Positions 1 to 7,171 of a DNA stretch of 45,842 nt are shown here, piece by piece; the stretch's first letter is position 1, and every line of letters starts with the position of its first letter. The stretch lies in contig JAFGQW010000205.1 in the NCBI GenBank assembly GCA_016935485.1, forward strand, positions 1 to 45,842, in the 5' to 3' direction. A program made the position numbers and the translations under genes. The notes under the pieces were generated by a model. The model searched no databases, was not told the DNA's origin, and worked only from the letters and a program-made list of their open reading frames with translations. Origin of the DNA: Planctomycetota bacterium (GTDB lineage: Bacteria > Planctomycetota > JAFGQW01).

Positions 1-477
1 CGTGACGATGCAGATGTCCATGCCCTGCTGGAACTCCAGCTTGTCGAGATCGATCTCCGGAAAGACCGACTGCTCCTGCAGGCCGAACGCATAGTTACCG
101 CGACCGTCGAAGGCGCGCTGGCTCAGCCCGCGAAAGTCCCGAATCCGCGGAATGACCACGGCCACCAGACGATCGAAGAACTCGTACATCCGGTCGCGCC
201 GAAGCGTCACCTTGCAGCCGATCTCCATGCCCTGGCGCAGCTTGAAGTTCGAGACGCTGCGGCGCGCCCGTGTGATCTGCGGCTTCTGGCCCGCGATCCG
301 GGCGAGGTCCGCCACGGCGGCCTCGAGCCGCTTGCGGTTGTCCACGGCCCGGCCGACTCCCATGTTGACGACGATCTTGTCGAGCCGTGGAATCGCCATG
401 GGATTCTGCCGGCCCAGCTTGCGCTTGAGATCGGGGAGGATCTCCCTGTCGTATTTGTCCTTGAGCCTTGCCACCAT
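1..477 (-). CDS. rplE: Large-subunit ribosomal protein L5 (3' end outside window)
   Basis: L5 binds 5S rRNA and helps form the central protuberance of the 50S subunit. The 159 visible codons read without a stop from ATG at 477 to the window edge. The protein begins [17 protein letters not shown] and contains the L5 signatures KIVVNMGVG, the [19 protein letters not shown] stretch and the RDFRGLS region; the last visible residues are GMDICIVT. L5 is usually about 180 residues, so roughly 20 C-terminal residues are missing. It follows rplX by 32 bases in the usual L14-L24-L5 order. Identification is secure from sequence and gene order. Confidence 0.95.
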   Translation of the reverse strand, partial: MVARLKDKYDREILPDLKRKLGRQNPMAIPRLDKIVVNMGVGRAVDNRKRLEAAVADLARIAGQKPQITRARRSVSNFKLRQGMEIGCKVTLRRDRMYEFFDRLVAVVIPRIRDFRGLSQRAFDGRGNYAFGLQEQSVFPEIDLDKLEFQQGMDICIVT

Positions 478-509
478 GATCCGGTCCAGCCCTTCCTTGC
501 CGCCGGCCG

Positions 510-896
510 CTACCCTTTCGGCAGCGGAATCTCCTGGCCGCATGCGGAACACAATCGCGTCCGCGAGCCGTCCGTGCGCCGGCCGACCTTGCGGCGCGAC
601 GGCCGGCCGCAGGACGGGCACACCAGCCGCACCCGGGCCAGCGCAATCGGCGCCTCCTTCTCCACGCGCCCGCCGCGCGGATGCTCCTGGCTCTTGCGCA
701 CGTGGCGAAAGACCTTGTTGATCCCTTCCACCAGGACGCGCGCCTGCTCGAGGTGCACGTGCAGCACACGCGCCCGCCGCGGATGGTCCCGCGTGCCGGC
801 CTCGTCGCCGCTCATCACCTGGACCGTGTCGCCGGCGCGGATCCAGTTGCGGCTCGGCGCCCCCACCGGACCCCGGAACTTGCGCCGTCTTGCCAT
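510..896 (-). CDS. rplX: Large-subunit ribosomal protein L24
   Basis: L24 is an early 50S assembly initiator that binds the 5' region of 23S rRNA. The 128-residue product has the KOW-type start [15 protein letters not shown], the VLVEGINKV segment and the [10 protein letters not shown] motif. Its C-terminal half carries two CxxC pairs (CPSC and CSAC), a likely structural zinc site found in many bacterial L24 proteins. The loop after GDEAG reads TRDHPRRA before RVLHV, a few residues longer than the usual G-K-x-G-x-V-L spacing. A clear GGAGGTG ribosome-binding site precedes ATG 896. It lies between rplN and rplE. Confidence 0.95.
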   Translation of the reverse strand: MARRRKFRGPVGAPSRNWIRAGDTVQVMSGDEAGTRDHPRRARVLHVHLEQARVLVEGINKVFRHVRKSQEHPRGGRVEKEAPIALARVRLVCPSCGRPSRRKVGRRTDGSRTRLCSACGQEIPLPKG

Positions 897-909
897 GCCC
901 CACCTCCGA

Positions 910-1278
910 TCAGACCACTTCCGCCGCCAGCGACAGGATCTTCATGAAGTTCTTCGCCCTGAGCTCGCGGGCCACGGCGCCGAAGATCCGCGTGCCCTTG
1001 GGGTTGCCGTCGTTGTCGATGATCACCATGGCATTATTGTCGAAGCGGATGTACGAGCCGTCGCGCCGGCGCACGAGCTTCTTGGTGCGCACGATCACGC
1101 CGCGCACGATCTGGCCCTTGGAGACCTCCGAGTTCGGGTTGGCCTTCTTCACGGAGGCCACGATCACGTCGCCCAGCGTCGCATAGCGCCGCCGGCTGCC
1201 GCCCAGCACCTTGATGCACTGGGCGACGCGGGCGCCGGTGTTGTCCGCCACGTCGAGCTGGGTCTGCATCTGGATCAT
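910..1278 (-). CDS. rplN: Large-subunit ribosomal protein L14
   Basis: L14 (122 residues, the usual length) sits at the subunit interface and contributes to intersubunit bridges. Diagnostic segments are [44 protein letters not shown] and [10 protein letters not shown]. The start ATG at 1278 lies 6 bases after the rpsQ stop, with its GGAGG ribosome-binding site inside the rpsQ 3' end, which suggests translational coupling. Nothing in the sequence is unusual. Confidence 0.97.
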   Translation of the reverse strand: MIQMQTQLDVADNTGARVAQCIKVLGGSRRRYATLGDVIVASVKKANPNSEVSKGQIVRGVIVRTKKLVRRRDGSYIRFDNNAMVIIDNDGNPKGTRIFGAVARELRAKNFMKILSLAAEVV

Positions 1279-1284
1279 GGCCGC

Positions 1285-1605
1285 CTATCCCTCCTCGAGT
1301 CCGTCCCCGGCCGGCTCCTCCGGCACGGCTGCGGCGCTCGCCGACGCGCTGCGGACCACCCGGACCAGGCGCCAGCGCTTGGTCCGGGAGAGCGGGCGCG
1401 TGAATGCGATCTCGACCCGGTCGCCATCCCGGGCCGTCCCGTGCTCGTCGTGCGCCTGCAGCGTCATCCGCCGGCGGACGTACTTGCCGTACTTCGGGTG
1501 CTTCACGCGACGTTCCACGCGCACCGTGATGGTCTTCATCCTCCGGGTGCTCGTCACCACGCCGATCTCTTTCTTGGCCTGTGCGCGTCGCTCCGCCCTG
1601 GCCAT
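1285..1605 (-). CDS. rpsQ: Small-subunit ribosomal protein S17
   Basis: S17 is a primary 16S rRNA-binding protein with an OB fold. The core reads GVVTSTRRMKTITVRVERR, then HPKYGKYVRRR, then GDRVEIAFTRPLS and the W-R-L-V-R-V-V strand. I place the start at ATG 1605 (MARAERRAQ, 106 residues) because AAAGG/AGGG ribosome-binding sequence precedes it; an in-frame GTG at 1623 would add six residues. The alanine-rich tail after VRVV (about 20 residues) extends past the usual end. It sits between rpmC and rplN as in other S10/spc operons. Confidence 0.93.
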   Translation of the reverse strand: MARAERRAQAKKEIGVVTSTRRMKTITVRVERRVKHPKYGKYVRRRMTLQAHDEHGTARDGDRVEIAFTRPLSRTKRWRLVRVVRSASASAAAVPEEPAGDGLEEG

Positions 1606-1639
1606 CAGGCCCTGCCTTTCCACCAGCCGCCATCCATCG

Positions 1640-1846
1640 TCAAACCCCGCTTCCTCGCACCCCGGCCCGCTCTCCGAACACGGTCTCGATGCGGGCCAGG
1701 TCCTTGATGATCTGCCGGATCCGCGCCGGGTTCTCGAGTGCCTCGGTCGCCGCCTGGACGCGCAGCGCGAAGAGCTCCTTCTTGAGATCGGCGCGGGACT
1801 TCAGGATCTCCTCGTCCCCCACCAGCCGCCAGTCGCGCGCCCTCAT
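1640..1846 (-). CDS. rpmC: Large-subunit ribosomal protein L29
   Basis: L29 is a small helical-hairpin protein near the polypeptide exit tunnel and part of the docking site for trigger factor and SRP. The 68-residue product shows the expected pattern: helix 1 with [24 protein letters not shown] and helix 2 with [14 protein letters not shown]. Its start overlaps the rplP stop by four bases (ATGA), typical of translational coupling in this operon. Confidence 0.93.
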   Translation of the reverse strand: MRARDWRLVGDEEILKSRADLKKELFALRVQAATEALENPARIRQIIKDLARIETVFGERAGVRGSGV

Positions 1847-2262
1847 AGCTTCGGTCTCCTGCGCACCATCTTGCAGCGAATCGGGAACTTGTGCGCGGCC
1901 CGGTTCAGCGCCATCTTCGCCCGATCCTCCGTGAGCCCCTGGACCTCGAAGATCACGGTCCCGGGGCGCACCACGGCCGCATAGTACTCGGGCTCGCCCT
2001 TGCCCTTGCCCATCCGGGTCTCGGCCGGCAGCCCGGAGACGGGCTTGTGGGGAAAGATGCGGATGAAGAGCTTGCCCTCGCCCTTGACGATCTGGTTGGC
2101 CGCGATCCGGGCCGCCTCGATCTGGCGGGCGGTGACCCAGGCCGGATCGAGGGCCTGAAGGCCGAAATCCCCGAACTCGACCGTGTGGCCGCGGTGGGCA
2201 TTGCCCTTCACGCGGCCTCGCTGCTGTTTGCGGTACTTAACCCGCTTTGGCATCAGCGCCAT
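1843..2262 (-). CDS. rplP: Large-subunit ribosomal protein L16
   Basis: L16 organises the A-site tRNA region of the 50S subunit. Signatures are [14 protein letters not shown], the [21 protein letters not shown] stretch, [17 protein letters not shown] and a basic C-terminus. The start at ATG 2262 (MALMPKR) has a GAGAGGG ribosome-binding site 10 bases upstream; the next ATG (2253) would give the more usual MPKRV start but lies farther from it. With the first start the gene overlaps rpsC by 26 bases. It also overlaps rpmC by four bases. Confidence 0.95.
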   Translation of the reverse strand: MALMPKRVKYRKQQRGRVKGNAHRGHTVEFGDFGLQALDPAWVTARQIEAARIAANQIVKGEGKLFIRIFPHKPVSGLPAETRMGKGKGEPEYYAAVVRPGTVIFEVQGLTEDRAKMALNRAAHKFPIRCKMVRRRPKL

Positions 2263-2920
2263 CGGTCGCCGTCCCTCTCCGCTTGGCCATCGGATACTCG
2301 CCGAGATAGATCCAGCACTTCACGCCGATCGTGCCGTACGTGGTGTGCGCCTCGGCCAGCCCGTAGCTGATGTGGGCCCGCAGCGTCGACAGCGGAATCC
2401 GCCCCTGGCGCTGCTTCTCCTGGCGGGCCATCTCCGCGCCGCCCAGCCGCCCGCCGATGTGGATCTTGCAGCCCAGCGCCCCGGGCACCTGCATGGTCGT
2501 CTGGATCGACCGCTTGAGCGTCCGCCGGAAGCTCTGGCGCCGCTGGAGCTGCTCCGCCACGCTCTCGGCGACGAGCTGCGCGTTGAGCTCCATCTTGGAG
2601 ATCTCCTTGATCTTCAGCTCGAGATCCGCGGAGCCGGCGAGATCCCGGAGATCGTCCCGGAGCTTGTCCACCTTGGCGCCCTTCTTGCCGATCAGCACCC
2701 CCGGTCGCGCGGTCTGGACGATCACCCGGATGTTCTCGCCGCGGCGCTCGATCTCCACCTCGGGAATCGCGGCGAACCCGTAGTTCTTCTTGATGTGCTC
2801 GCGGATCTTGTGGTCCTGGACCAGGAACTTGCCGAAGTCCTGCTTGGTCGCATACCAGCGCGAGCGCCATTCCTCGGTGATCCCGACCCGGAATCCGGTC
2901 GGATGGACTTTCTGCCCCAT
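2237..2920 (-). CDS. rpsC: Small-subunit ribosomal protein S3
   Basis: S3 lies at the mRNA entry pore of the 30S subunit. The 227-residue product has the [14 protein letters not shown] start, an N-terminal KH domain with [20 protein letters not shown] (the GxxG loop is IGKKGAK) and a C-terminal domain with [19 protein letters not shown], followed by [16 protein letters not shown]. Its ATG overlaps the rplV stop by one base (TAATG). It keeps the L22-S3-L16 order. Confidence 0.97.
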   Translation of the reverse strand: MGQKVHPTGFRVGITEEWRSRWYATKQDFGKFLVQDHKIREHIKKNYGFAAIPEVEIERRGENIRVIVQTARPGVLIGKKGAKVDKLRDDLRDLAGSADLELKIKEISKMELNAQLVAESVAEQLQRRQSFRRTLKRSIQTTMQVPGALGCKIHIGGRLGGAEMARQEKQRQGRIPLSTLRAHISYGLAEAHTTYGTIGVKCWIYLGEYPMAKRRGTATDGADAKAG

Positions 2921-3387
2921 TATCCTTCGGCCCCCTCTCCCGTCGGGCTCCCGGCCGGCGCGCTCGGCTCCGGGGCCGCGGCCGCACGCCGCGCCTTCGG
3001 ACGGCGCCCGGCGCCGCGCGCGCCGCGCGCCACCGCCTCCTCCTCGGCTTCGGCCAGAGCCACGTGGATGTGGCTGCGCCGCACCTTGATCGGCATGTAA
3101 CGTCCGCGCGGACCGGGCACGTAGCGGAACCCCGGCAGATCCGGCCCCTCGTCCACCCAGGCGCGCGCCACGTACAGGCGGTTGAGATCGACCTCCTGGT
3201 CCTCACGATCCTCCGCACTGGCCAGCGCGGCCCTGATCACCTTGGCGGTCATGACGGAGGCGCGCTTGTTCGTGACCCGGAGCAGCTCCAGCGCCTGGTT
3301 CACGGGGCGCCCCCGGACGAGATCCACGACCCGCCGGGCCTTGCGGGCCGCGATGGGCGCGAACCGATGCGATGCCTGAAACTCCAT
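2920..3387 (-). CDS. rplV: Large-subunit ribosomal protein L22, with C-terminal extension
   Basis: L22 lines the polypeptide exit tunnel. Recognisable pieces are the ARKARRVVDLVRGRPVNQAL stretch, the RPVNQALELLRVTNKRA segment and the tunnel hairpin region GFRYVPGPRGRYMPIK, followed by RRSHIHVALAE. At 155 residues it is about 40 longer than the usual 110-115. The excess is a low-complexity Ala/Pro/Gly/Arg tail after residue 115, a common drift in GC-rich genomes. It lies between rpsS and rpsC. Confidence 0.95.
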   Translation of the reverse strand: MEFQASHRFAPIAARKARRVVDLVRGRPVNQALELLRVTNKRASVMTAKVIRAALASAEDREDQEVDLNRLYVARAWVDEGPDLPGFRYVPGPRGRYMPIKVRRSHIHVALAEAEEEAVARGARGAGRRPKARRAAAAPEPSAPAGSPTGEGAEG

Positions 3388-3451
3388 GACAACCTCGTCG
3401 CAACTCGAGCCCGCCCCGCGGCGGGCAGGATGGTGTCCGAGCGGCGGTCGC

Positions 3452-3715
3452 TCACTTCTTCTGGCTGTGACCGCGATAGGTGCGGGTGGGCGCGAACTCG
3501 CCCAGCTTGTGACCGACCAGCTCCTCCGTCACGTAGACCTTGTGGAAGATCCTGCCGTTGTGCACCATGAACGTGTAGCCCACCATGTCGGGCACGACCG
3601 TGGAGGCCCGCGCCCAGGTCGTGATGGGCTCTTTCGAGCCCTGTTCCTTGCGGCGCTTGAGGTGCTTCATCACCTTGGCGTCCACGAAGGGCCCCTTCTT
3701 CAGGCTCCTTCCCAT
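3452..3715 (-). CDS. rpsS: Small-subunit ribosomal protein S19
   Basis: S19 sits in the 30S head and pairs with S13. The 87-residue product is canonical: [56 protein letters not shown] and the [14 protein letters not shown] tail. It is separated from rplB by 78 bases and from rplV by 64, the widest gaps within this ribosomal protein series. No promoter or hairpin was obvious in either gap. Confidence 0.97.
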   Translation of the reverse strand: MGRSLKKGPFVDAKVMKHLKRRKEQGSKEPITTWARASTVVPDMVGYTFMVHNGRIFHKVYVTEELVGHKLGEFAPTRTYRGHSQKK

Positions 3716-3793
3716 GCGCGCGTCCTCTCGAACCAGACCTCCTCGAAGCCGCCGCCGCGGGACTGCCGCCCGCCGGCGCCACCGGCCTCCTCG

Positions 3794-4630
3794 CTACTTC
3801 CTCTTCTTCTTGCGCCGCAGGATGTACTTGCTCGAAGTCTTGCGCGGATTGCGCGTCTTGCCGCCCTTGGACAGCTTGCCCCAGGCCGAGCACGGATGGC
3901 GCCCGCCCTTGGTGCGGCCCTCGCCACCGCCCATCGGATGGGAGACCGGATTCATGGCCGTGCCGCGCACATGCGGGCGGCGGCCCTTCCAGCGGGAGCG
4001 GCCCGCCTTGCCGAGCTTGACGAGGTTGTGCTCCGGATTGGACAGCGCGCCGATCGTGGCGCGGCAGTTGAGATGGACCTTGCGCACCTCGCCGCTCGGC
4101 AGCGTGAGGATCGCGTACTCCCCCTCCCGGGCCATGTAGTTGATGGCGCTGCCGGCGCTCCGGCCGAGCTGGCCGCCGCGGCCCGGACTGAGCTCGACGT
4201 TGTGCACCACGAGGCCCACGGGAATGTCCCTGAGCCGGTTCGCATTGCCGTCCCTGGGCTCGGCGCCCGGACCGCTCATCAGCAACATGCCCGGCTTGAC
4301 CCCCCGCGGCGCGAGGATGTAGCGCTTCTCGCCGTCGCGGTAGTGGAGCAACGCGATGTAGCACGTCCGGTTGGGATCGTACTCGATCGAGTGCACCCGG
4401 GCAGGCACGCCCTCCTTGTCCCGCTTGAAGTCGATCAGACGGTACTGCCGCCGGGCGCGGCCGCCGCGCTGCCAGCTGGTGATGTGGCCGTGCGCGTTGC
4501 GGCCGCCCGTCTTGGGCAGCTTGCGGAGCAGCGACTTCTCCGGCCGGGTGCGGGTGAGCTCCTCGCTGTGGAGGATCACGCTCCCCTGGCGGCGTCCGGG
4601 CGAGGTGGGCTTGTAATACTTGATGGTCAT
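3794..4630 (-). CDS. rplB: Large-subunit ribosomal protein L2
   Basis: L2 supports the peptidyl-transferase centre and subunit association. The 278-residue product has the family landmarks [28 protein letters not shown], the [12 protein letters not shown] region and the C-terminal [13 protein letters not shown]. The normally conserved DHPHGGGEG loop reads SHPMGGGEG here: the first His (E. coli His229) is kept, but the Asp before it and the second His (E. coli His231) are replaced. The gene follows rplW after 12 bases. Identity is not in doubt. Confidence 0.97.
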   Translation of the reverse strand: MTIKYYKPTSPGRRQGSVILHSEELTRTRPEKSLLRKLPKTGGRNAHGHITSWQRGGRARRQYRLIDFKRDKEGVPARVHSIEYDPNRTCYIALLHYRDGEKRYILAPRGVKPGMLLMSGPGAEPRDGNANRLRDIPVGLVVHNVELSPGRGGQLGRSAGSAINYMAREGEYAILTLPSGEVRKVHLNCRATIGALSNPEHNLVKLGKAGRSRWKGRRPHVRGTAMNPVSHPMGGGEGRTKGGRHPCSAWGKLSKGGKTRNPRKTSSKYILRRKKKRK

Positions 4631-4642
4631 GGACTCTTGCCC

Positions 4643-4921
4643 CTAGAACAGGTCGATCCGCTCGCCTTCGGCCAGCTTGACCACCGCCTTCTTCCAGGCG
4701 GGCTTCTTGCCGCGGATCCAGCCGATGCGCCGTGACTTGCCCCGCATGTTCATGGTGCGCACCCGCACCACCTTGACCTTGAAGAGCGCCGCCACCGCGC
4801 GGGCGATCTCGATCTTGTTGGCGCCGCGTGCCACTGCGAAGGTGTACTGGTTGCGGTCCTCGACGTGGGCCATCCCCTTCTCGGAGACGCGCGGGCTGAG
4901 AACGATGGCATGCGGGTCCAT
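4643..4921 (-). CDS. rplW: Large-subunit ribosomal protein L23
   Basis: L23 forms the chaperone and SRP docking site at the tunnel exit. The product (92 residues from ATG 4921, MDPHAIVLSPRVSEKG) shows QYTFAVARGANKIEIARAV, then FKVKVVRVRTMNMRGK and the basic KKPAWKKAVVKL end. This ATG is separated from the rplD stop by one base. An in-frame upstream start would overlap rplD by 47 bases and add unrelated residues, so I reject it. Confidence 0.95.
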   Translation of the reverse strand: MDPHAIVLSPRVSEKGMAHVEDRNQYTFAVARGANKIEIARAVAALFKVKVVRVRTMNMRGKSRRIGWIRGKKPAWKKAVVKLAEGERIDLF

Positions 4922-4922
4922 C

Positions 4923-5537
4923 TCAGAACTGCTCCAGCAACTTGGCACAGGCACCGCTCGAGAGCACAATGTGCCGGTAGCGCAAGACGTCGTACGCGTT
5001 GAGATCCGCCACCGGAAGGCACCCCACGTACGGCAGGTTCCGGCAGCTCAGATACACGTTCGCGTCGCGGTCGGCGGTGACCACCAGGCCGCTCCGGGAG
5101 ACCCCCGCATCGCGGAGCAACGCCGCCATCCGCTGGGTCGAAGGGTTCGCAAACGCCAGTTCCTCCACCAGGCGCACCTCGTCGTCGCGGAACTTGCTGA
5201 GCACGGCGCTCCGGAGCGCCTCCTTGAGCGCCTTGCGCGGCAGCGCGTAGCTGTAGTCGCGCGGCCTGGGACCGTGGGTGATGCCGCCGCCCCGCCAGAT
5301 CGGGCTCTGCCTGGCGCCGGCCCTGGCCCGCCCCGTGCCCTTCTGGCGCCACGGCTTCTTGCCGGAGCCGGCGACTTCGGCGCGCGTCTTCGTCGCCGCG
5401 GTGCCCACGCGCTTGCGCGCCTCGTACATGTGCACGGCATCGAACAGCAGCCGGCGCTTCACCTTGTCGCCCAGTCGGGTCACGTCGATCTCGGTCGTGC
5501 CCAGCGTGCGGTCTGCCTTGAGCTGCTTGACTTCCAT
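4923..5537 (-). CDS. rplD: Large-subunit ribosomal protein L4
   Basis: L4 binds 23S rRNA domain I with a loop reaching the exit tunnel; in enterobacteria it also represses the S10 operon. From ATG 5537 the 204-residue product reads MEVKQLKADRTLG and contains the signature KKPWRQKGTGRARAGARQSP, then WRGGGITHGPRPRDYSYALP. I chose this start because residues farther upstream have no L4 character and would overlap rplC. The gap to rplC is 13 bases. Confidence 0.95.
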   Translation of the reverse strand: MEVKQLKADRTLGTTEIDVTRLGDKVKRRLLFDAVHMYEARKRVGTAATKTRAEVAGSGKKPWRQKGTGRARAGARQSPIWRGGGITHGPRPRDYSYALPRKALKEALRSAVLSKFRDDEVRLVEELAFANPSTQRMAALLRDAGVSRSGLVVTADRDANVYLSCRNLPYVGCLPVADLNAYDVLRYRHIVLSSGACAKLLEQF

Positions 5538-5550
5538 GGCCGCCTCTCCT

Positions 5551-6204
5551 CTACCCCCGAACGGAGTCGCTGACGAGGACCAGTCCGCGGCGCGGACCGG
5601 GGACCGCGCCCCGGACCAGCAAGAGGTGGCGGTCCGGATCCACCCGGACCACCTCCAGGTTGCGCACCGTGCGGCGGGCGTTGCCGTAGTGGCCCGCCAT
5701 GCGCTTGCCCTTGCCCACCTTGGTGGGCACCTCGCCCTTGCCGCCCGTGGCGCCCGGCTCGCGCACGTTCTTCGAGCCATGCGTCATGGGTCCCCGCTTG
5801 AACCCCCACCGGCGAATGCACCCGGAAAAGCCGCGCCCCTTGGTCGTGCCGACGACGTCGACCCGCTTTCTCTCCTGGAACATCGCGACCGTCAGGACCT
5901 CGCCGGGCGCCGCGGTGGGGTCCTGCCGGAGCCTGACCTCCTTCAACACCCGCATCGGCGGCACCGTCGCGCGCCGGAAGTGTCCCTGGCGCGACCGGTT
6001 CACGCGCTTGAGCTTCGGCTTGGAGACCTCCTCGAGGCCGAGCTGCAGCGCGCTGTAGCCGTCGGTCTCCCGCGTCTTGACCTGGGTGACCCGGCAGGGG
6101 CCCGCCTGGATGACCGTCACGTGGATACAGGCTCCCGTCGCGGAGTCGAACACCTGGGTCGACCCCAGCTTGCGGCCCAGGAGGCCGGTGTGGCACTGGC
6201 GCAC
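5551..6204 (-). CDS. rplC: Large-subunit ribosomal protein L3
   Basis: L3 is an early 50S assembly protein whose long loop reaches the peptidyl-transferase centre. The 217-residue product begins MRQCHTGLLGRKLGSTQVF and carries the KGRGFSGCIRRWGFKRGPMT stretch, HGSKNVREPGATGGKGEVP and the RMAGHYGNARRTVRNLEVV end motif. It lies 16 bases after rpsJ and 13 bases before rplD in the standard S10-L3-L4 order. Confidence 0.97.
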   Translation of the reverse strand: MRQCHTGLLGRKLGSTQVFDSATGACIHVTVIQAGPCRVTQVKTRETDGYSALQLGLEEVSKPKLKRVNRSRQGHFRRATVPPMRVLKEVRLRQDPTAAPGEVLTVAMFQERKRVDVVGTTKGRGFSGCIRRWGFKRGPMTHGSKNVREPGATGGKGEVPTKVGKGKRMAGHYGNARRTVRNLEVVRVDPDRHLLLVRGAVPGPRRGLVLVSDSVRG

Positions 6205-6220
6205 GGCGGCTCCCCTCCGT

Positions 6221-6529
6221 TCAGGCTTTGATCCGGATGTGAACGCCCGCGGGAACGTTCAGCTTGTTGATGGCGTCGATGAACTTCGGATTCGGACTCG
6301 TGATGATGATGATCCGCTTGTGGGTCGACAGCTCGAACTGCTCGCGCGATTTCTTGTCGATGTGCGGGCTGCGCAGCACGGTGTAGATCTCCCGGCGCGT
6401 CGGCAGCGGAATCGGCCCGGCCACCCGCGCTCCGGTTCGCTTCGCCGTCTCCACGATGTCGACGGCCGAGCGGTCGAGCGCCTCGAAGTCGTAGGCTTCC
6501 ATCCGGATCTTGATCTCACCAGGACGCAT
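6221..6529 (-). CDS. rpsJ: Small-subunit ribosomal protein S10 (NusE)
   Basis: S10 is part of the 30S head and, as NusE, of transcription antitermination complexes. The 102-residue product reads [19 protein letters not shown], then [20 protein letters not shown] and the [17 protein letters not shown] loop. It is the first gene after a 642-base non-coding stretch holding a good promoter, so it probably opens its own transcription unit while also receiving read-through from fusA. Confidence 0.97.
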   Translation of the reverse strand: MRPGEIKIRMEAYDFEALDRSAVDIVETAKRTGARVAGPIPLPTRREIYTVLRSPHIDKKSREQFELSTHKRIIIITSPNPKFIDAINKLNVPAGVHIRIKA

Positions 6530-7171
6530 GGCTCACCACCTCGGCGCACCTCGGGTCGTGCCCCGCCCGAGCCGCCCGGGTCATTCCGGACGCACTCCGC
6601 GGAGCGCGCAAGCAAACGAACCACTTACGGCACATCCGCCCGCCCTCACACGGACGAACGCGACCGCCACTGACGCATCACGATCCGCCGGCGCGCCGCC
6701 CGCATCCACGAGGGACGCCGCGGCCGCAAGCCGGCCGGAAACGTGGGGCGAACGAGGATCTCAGGCAGGAAGAAAGCCCGTGCTCCCTGTGCCGAAAACC
6801 ACTCCACTCCCGCGGGAGGATTGGTTTCCTCGCCGCTCATCCGCAACCCGCCGACGACGCGCCTATCCCTCCGCCGCCCACCGCACGGGCGCGCTCCCGC
6901 GCACCTCGCGACGGCGTCCGGCCAACTCCCACTTCCTCGCCCGCGCTCGCGGCCGGGCTCCGCGCTGGATCGACGCTGCCGGATCGACGGTTGCGCGATG
7001 GCAACTCAGTCCGGAAGAGCGGAGAATGTAATCGATAAGAAAAAGGGCGTCAACGGATTTGGCCCATTTTTCTTCAAAGGCCTTCCGGAAAGTGGTTTAG
7101 GCGAGTTGTCCCGGAACGTCTTCGGCCGGCGGCCGGCCGGGTGGCGGCGGCCAGCCCCGCCCGGCGGGCCG
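6530..7171 (-). other. Non-coding stretch between fusA and rpsJ, mostly S10 leader
   Basis: No convincing gene is seen on either strand. In most bacteria tuf occupies this place; it is absent. The stretch contains the promoter at 7025-7053, so about 490 bases would be transcribed as an untranslated leader of rpsJ. The part next to fusA (7124-7171) is rich in GGCC inverted repeats but has no following T run on the minus strand, so no intrinsic terminator is called. Confidence 0.6.
7025..7053 (-). promoter_or_regulatory. Sigma-70-type promoter for the S10 section
   Basis: On the minus strand a -35 box TTGACG (7048-7053) and a -10 box TACATT (7025-7030) are separated by exactly 17 bases. They lie in an AT-rich island inside very GC-rich DNA. 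The predicted start near 7018 gives a leader of about 490 bases before rpsJ. Box quality and position support the call; no transcript data are available. Confidence 0.72.

Noticed and set aside
7124-7171. Intrinsic terminator after fusA
   Set aside because: GGCC inverted repeats can fold, but no T run follows on the transcribed strand.
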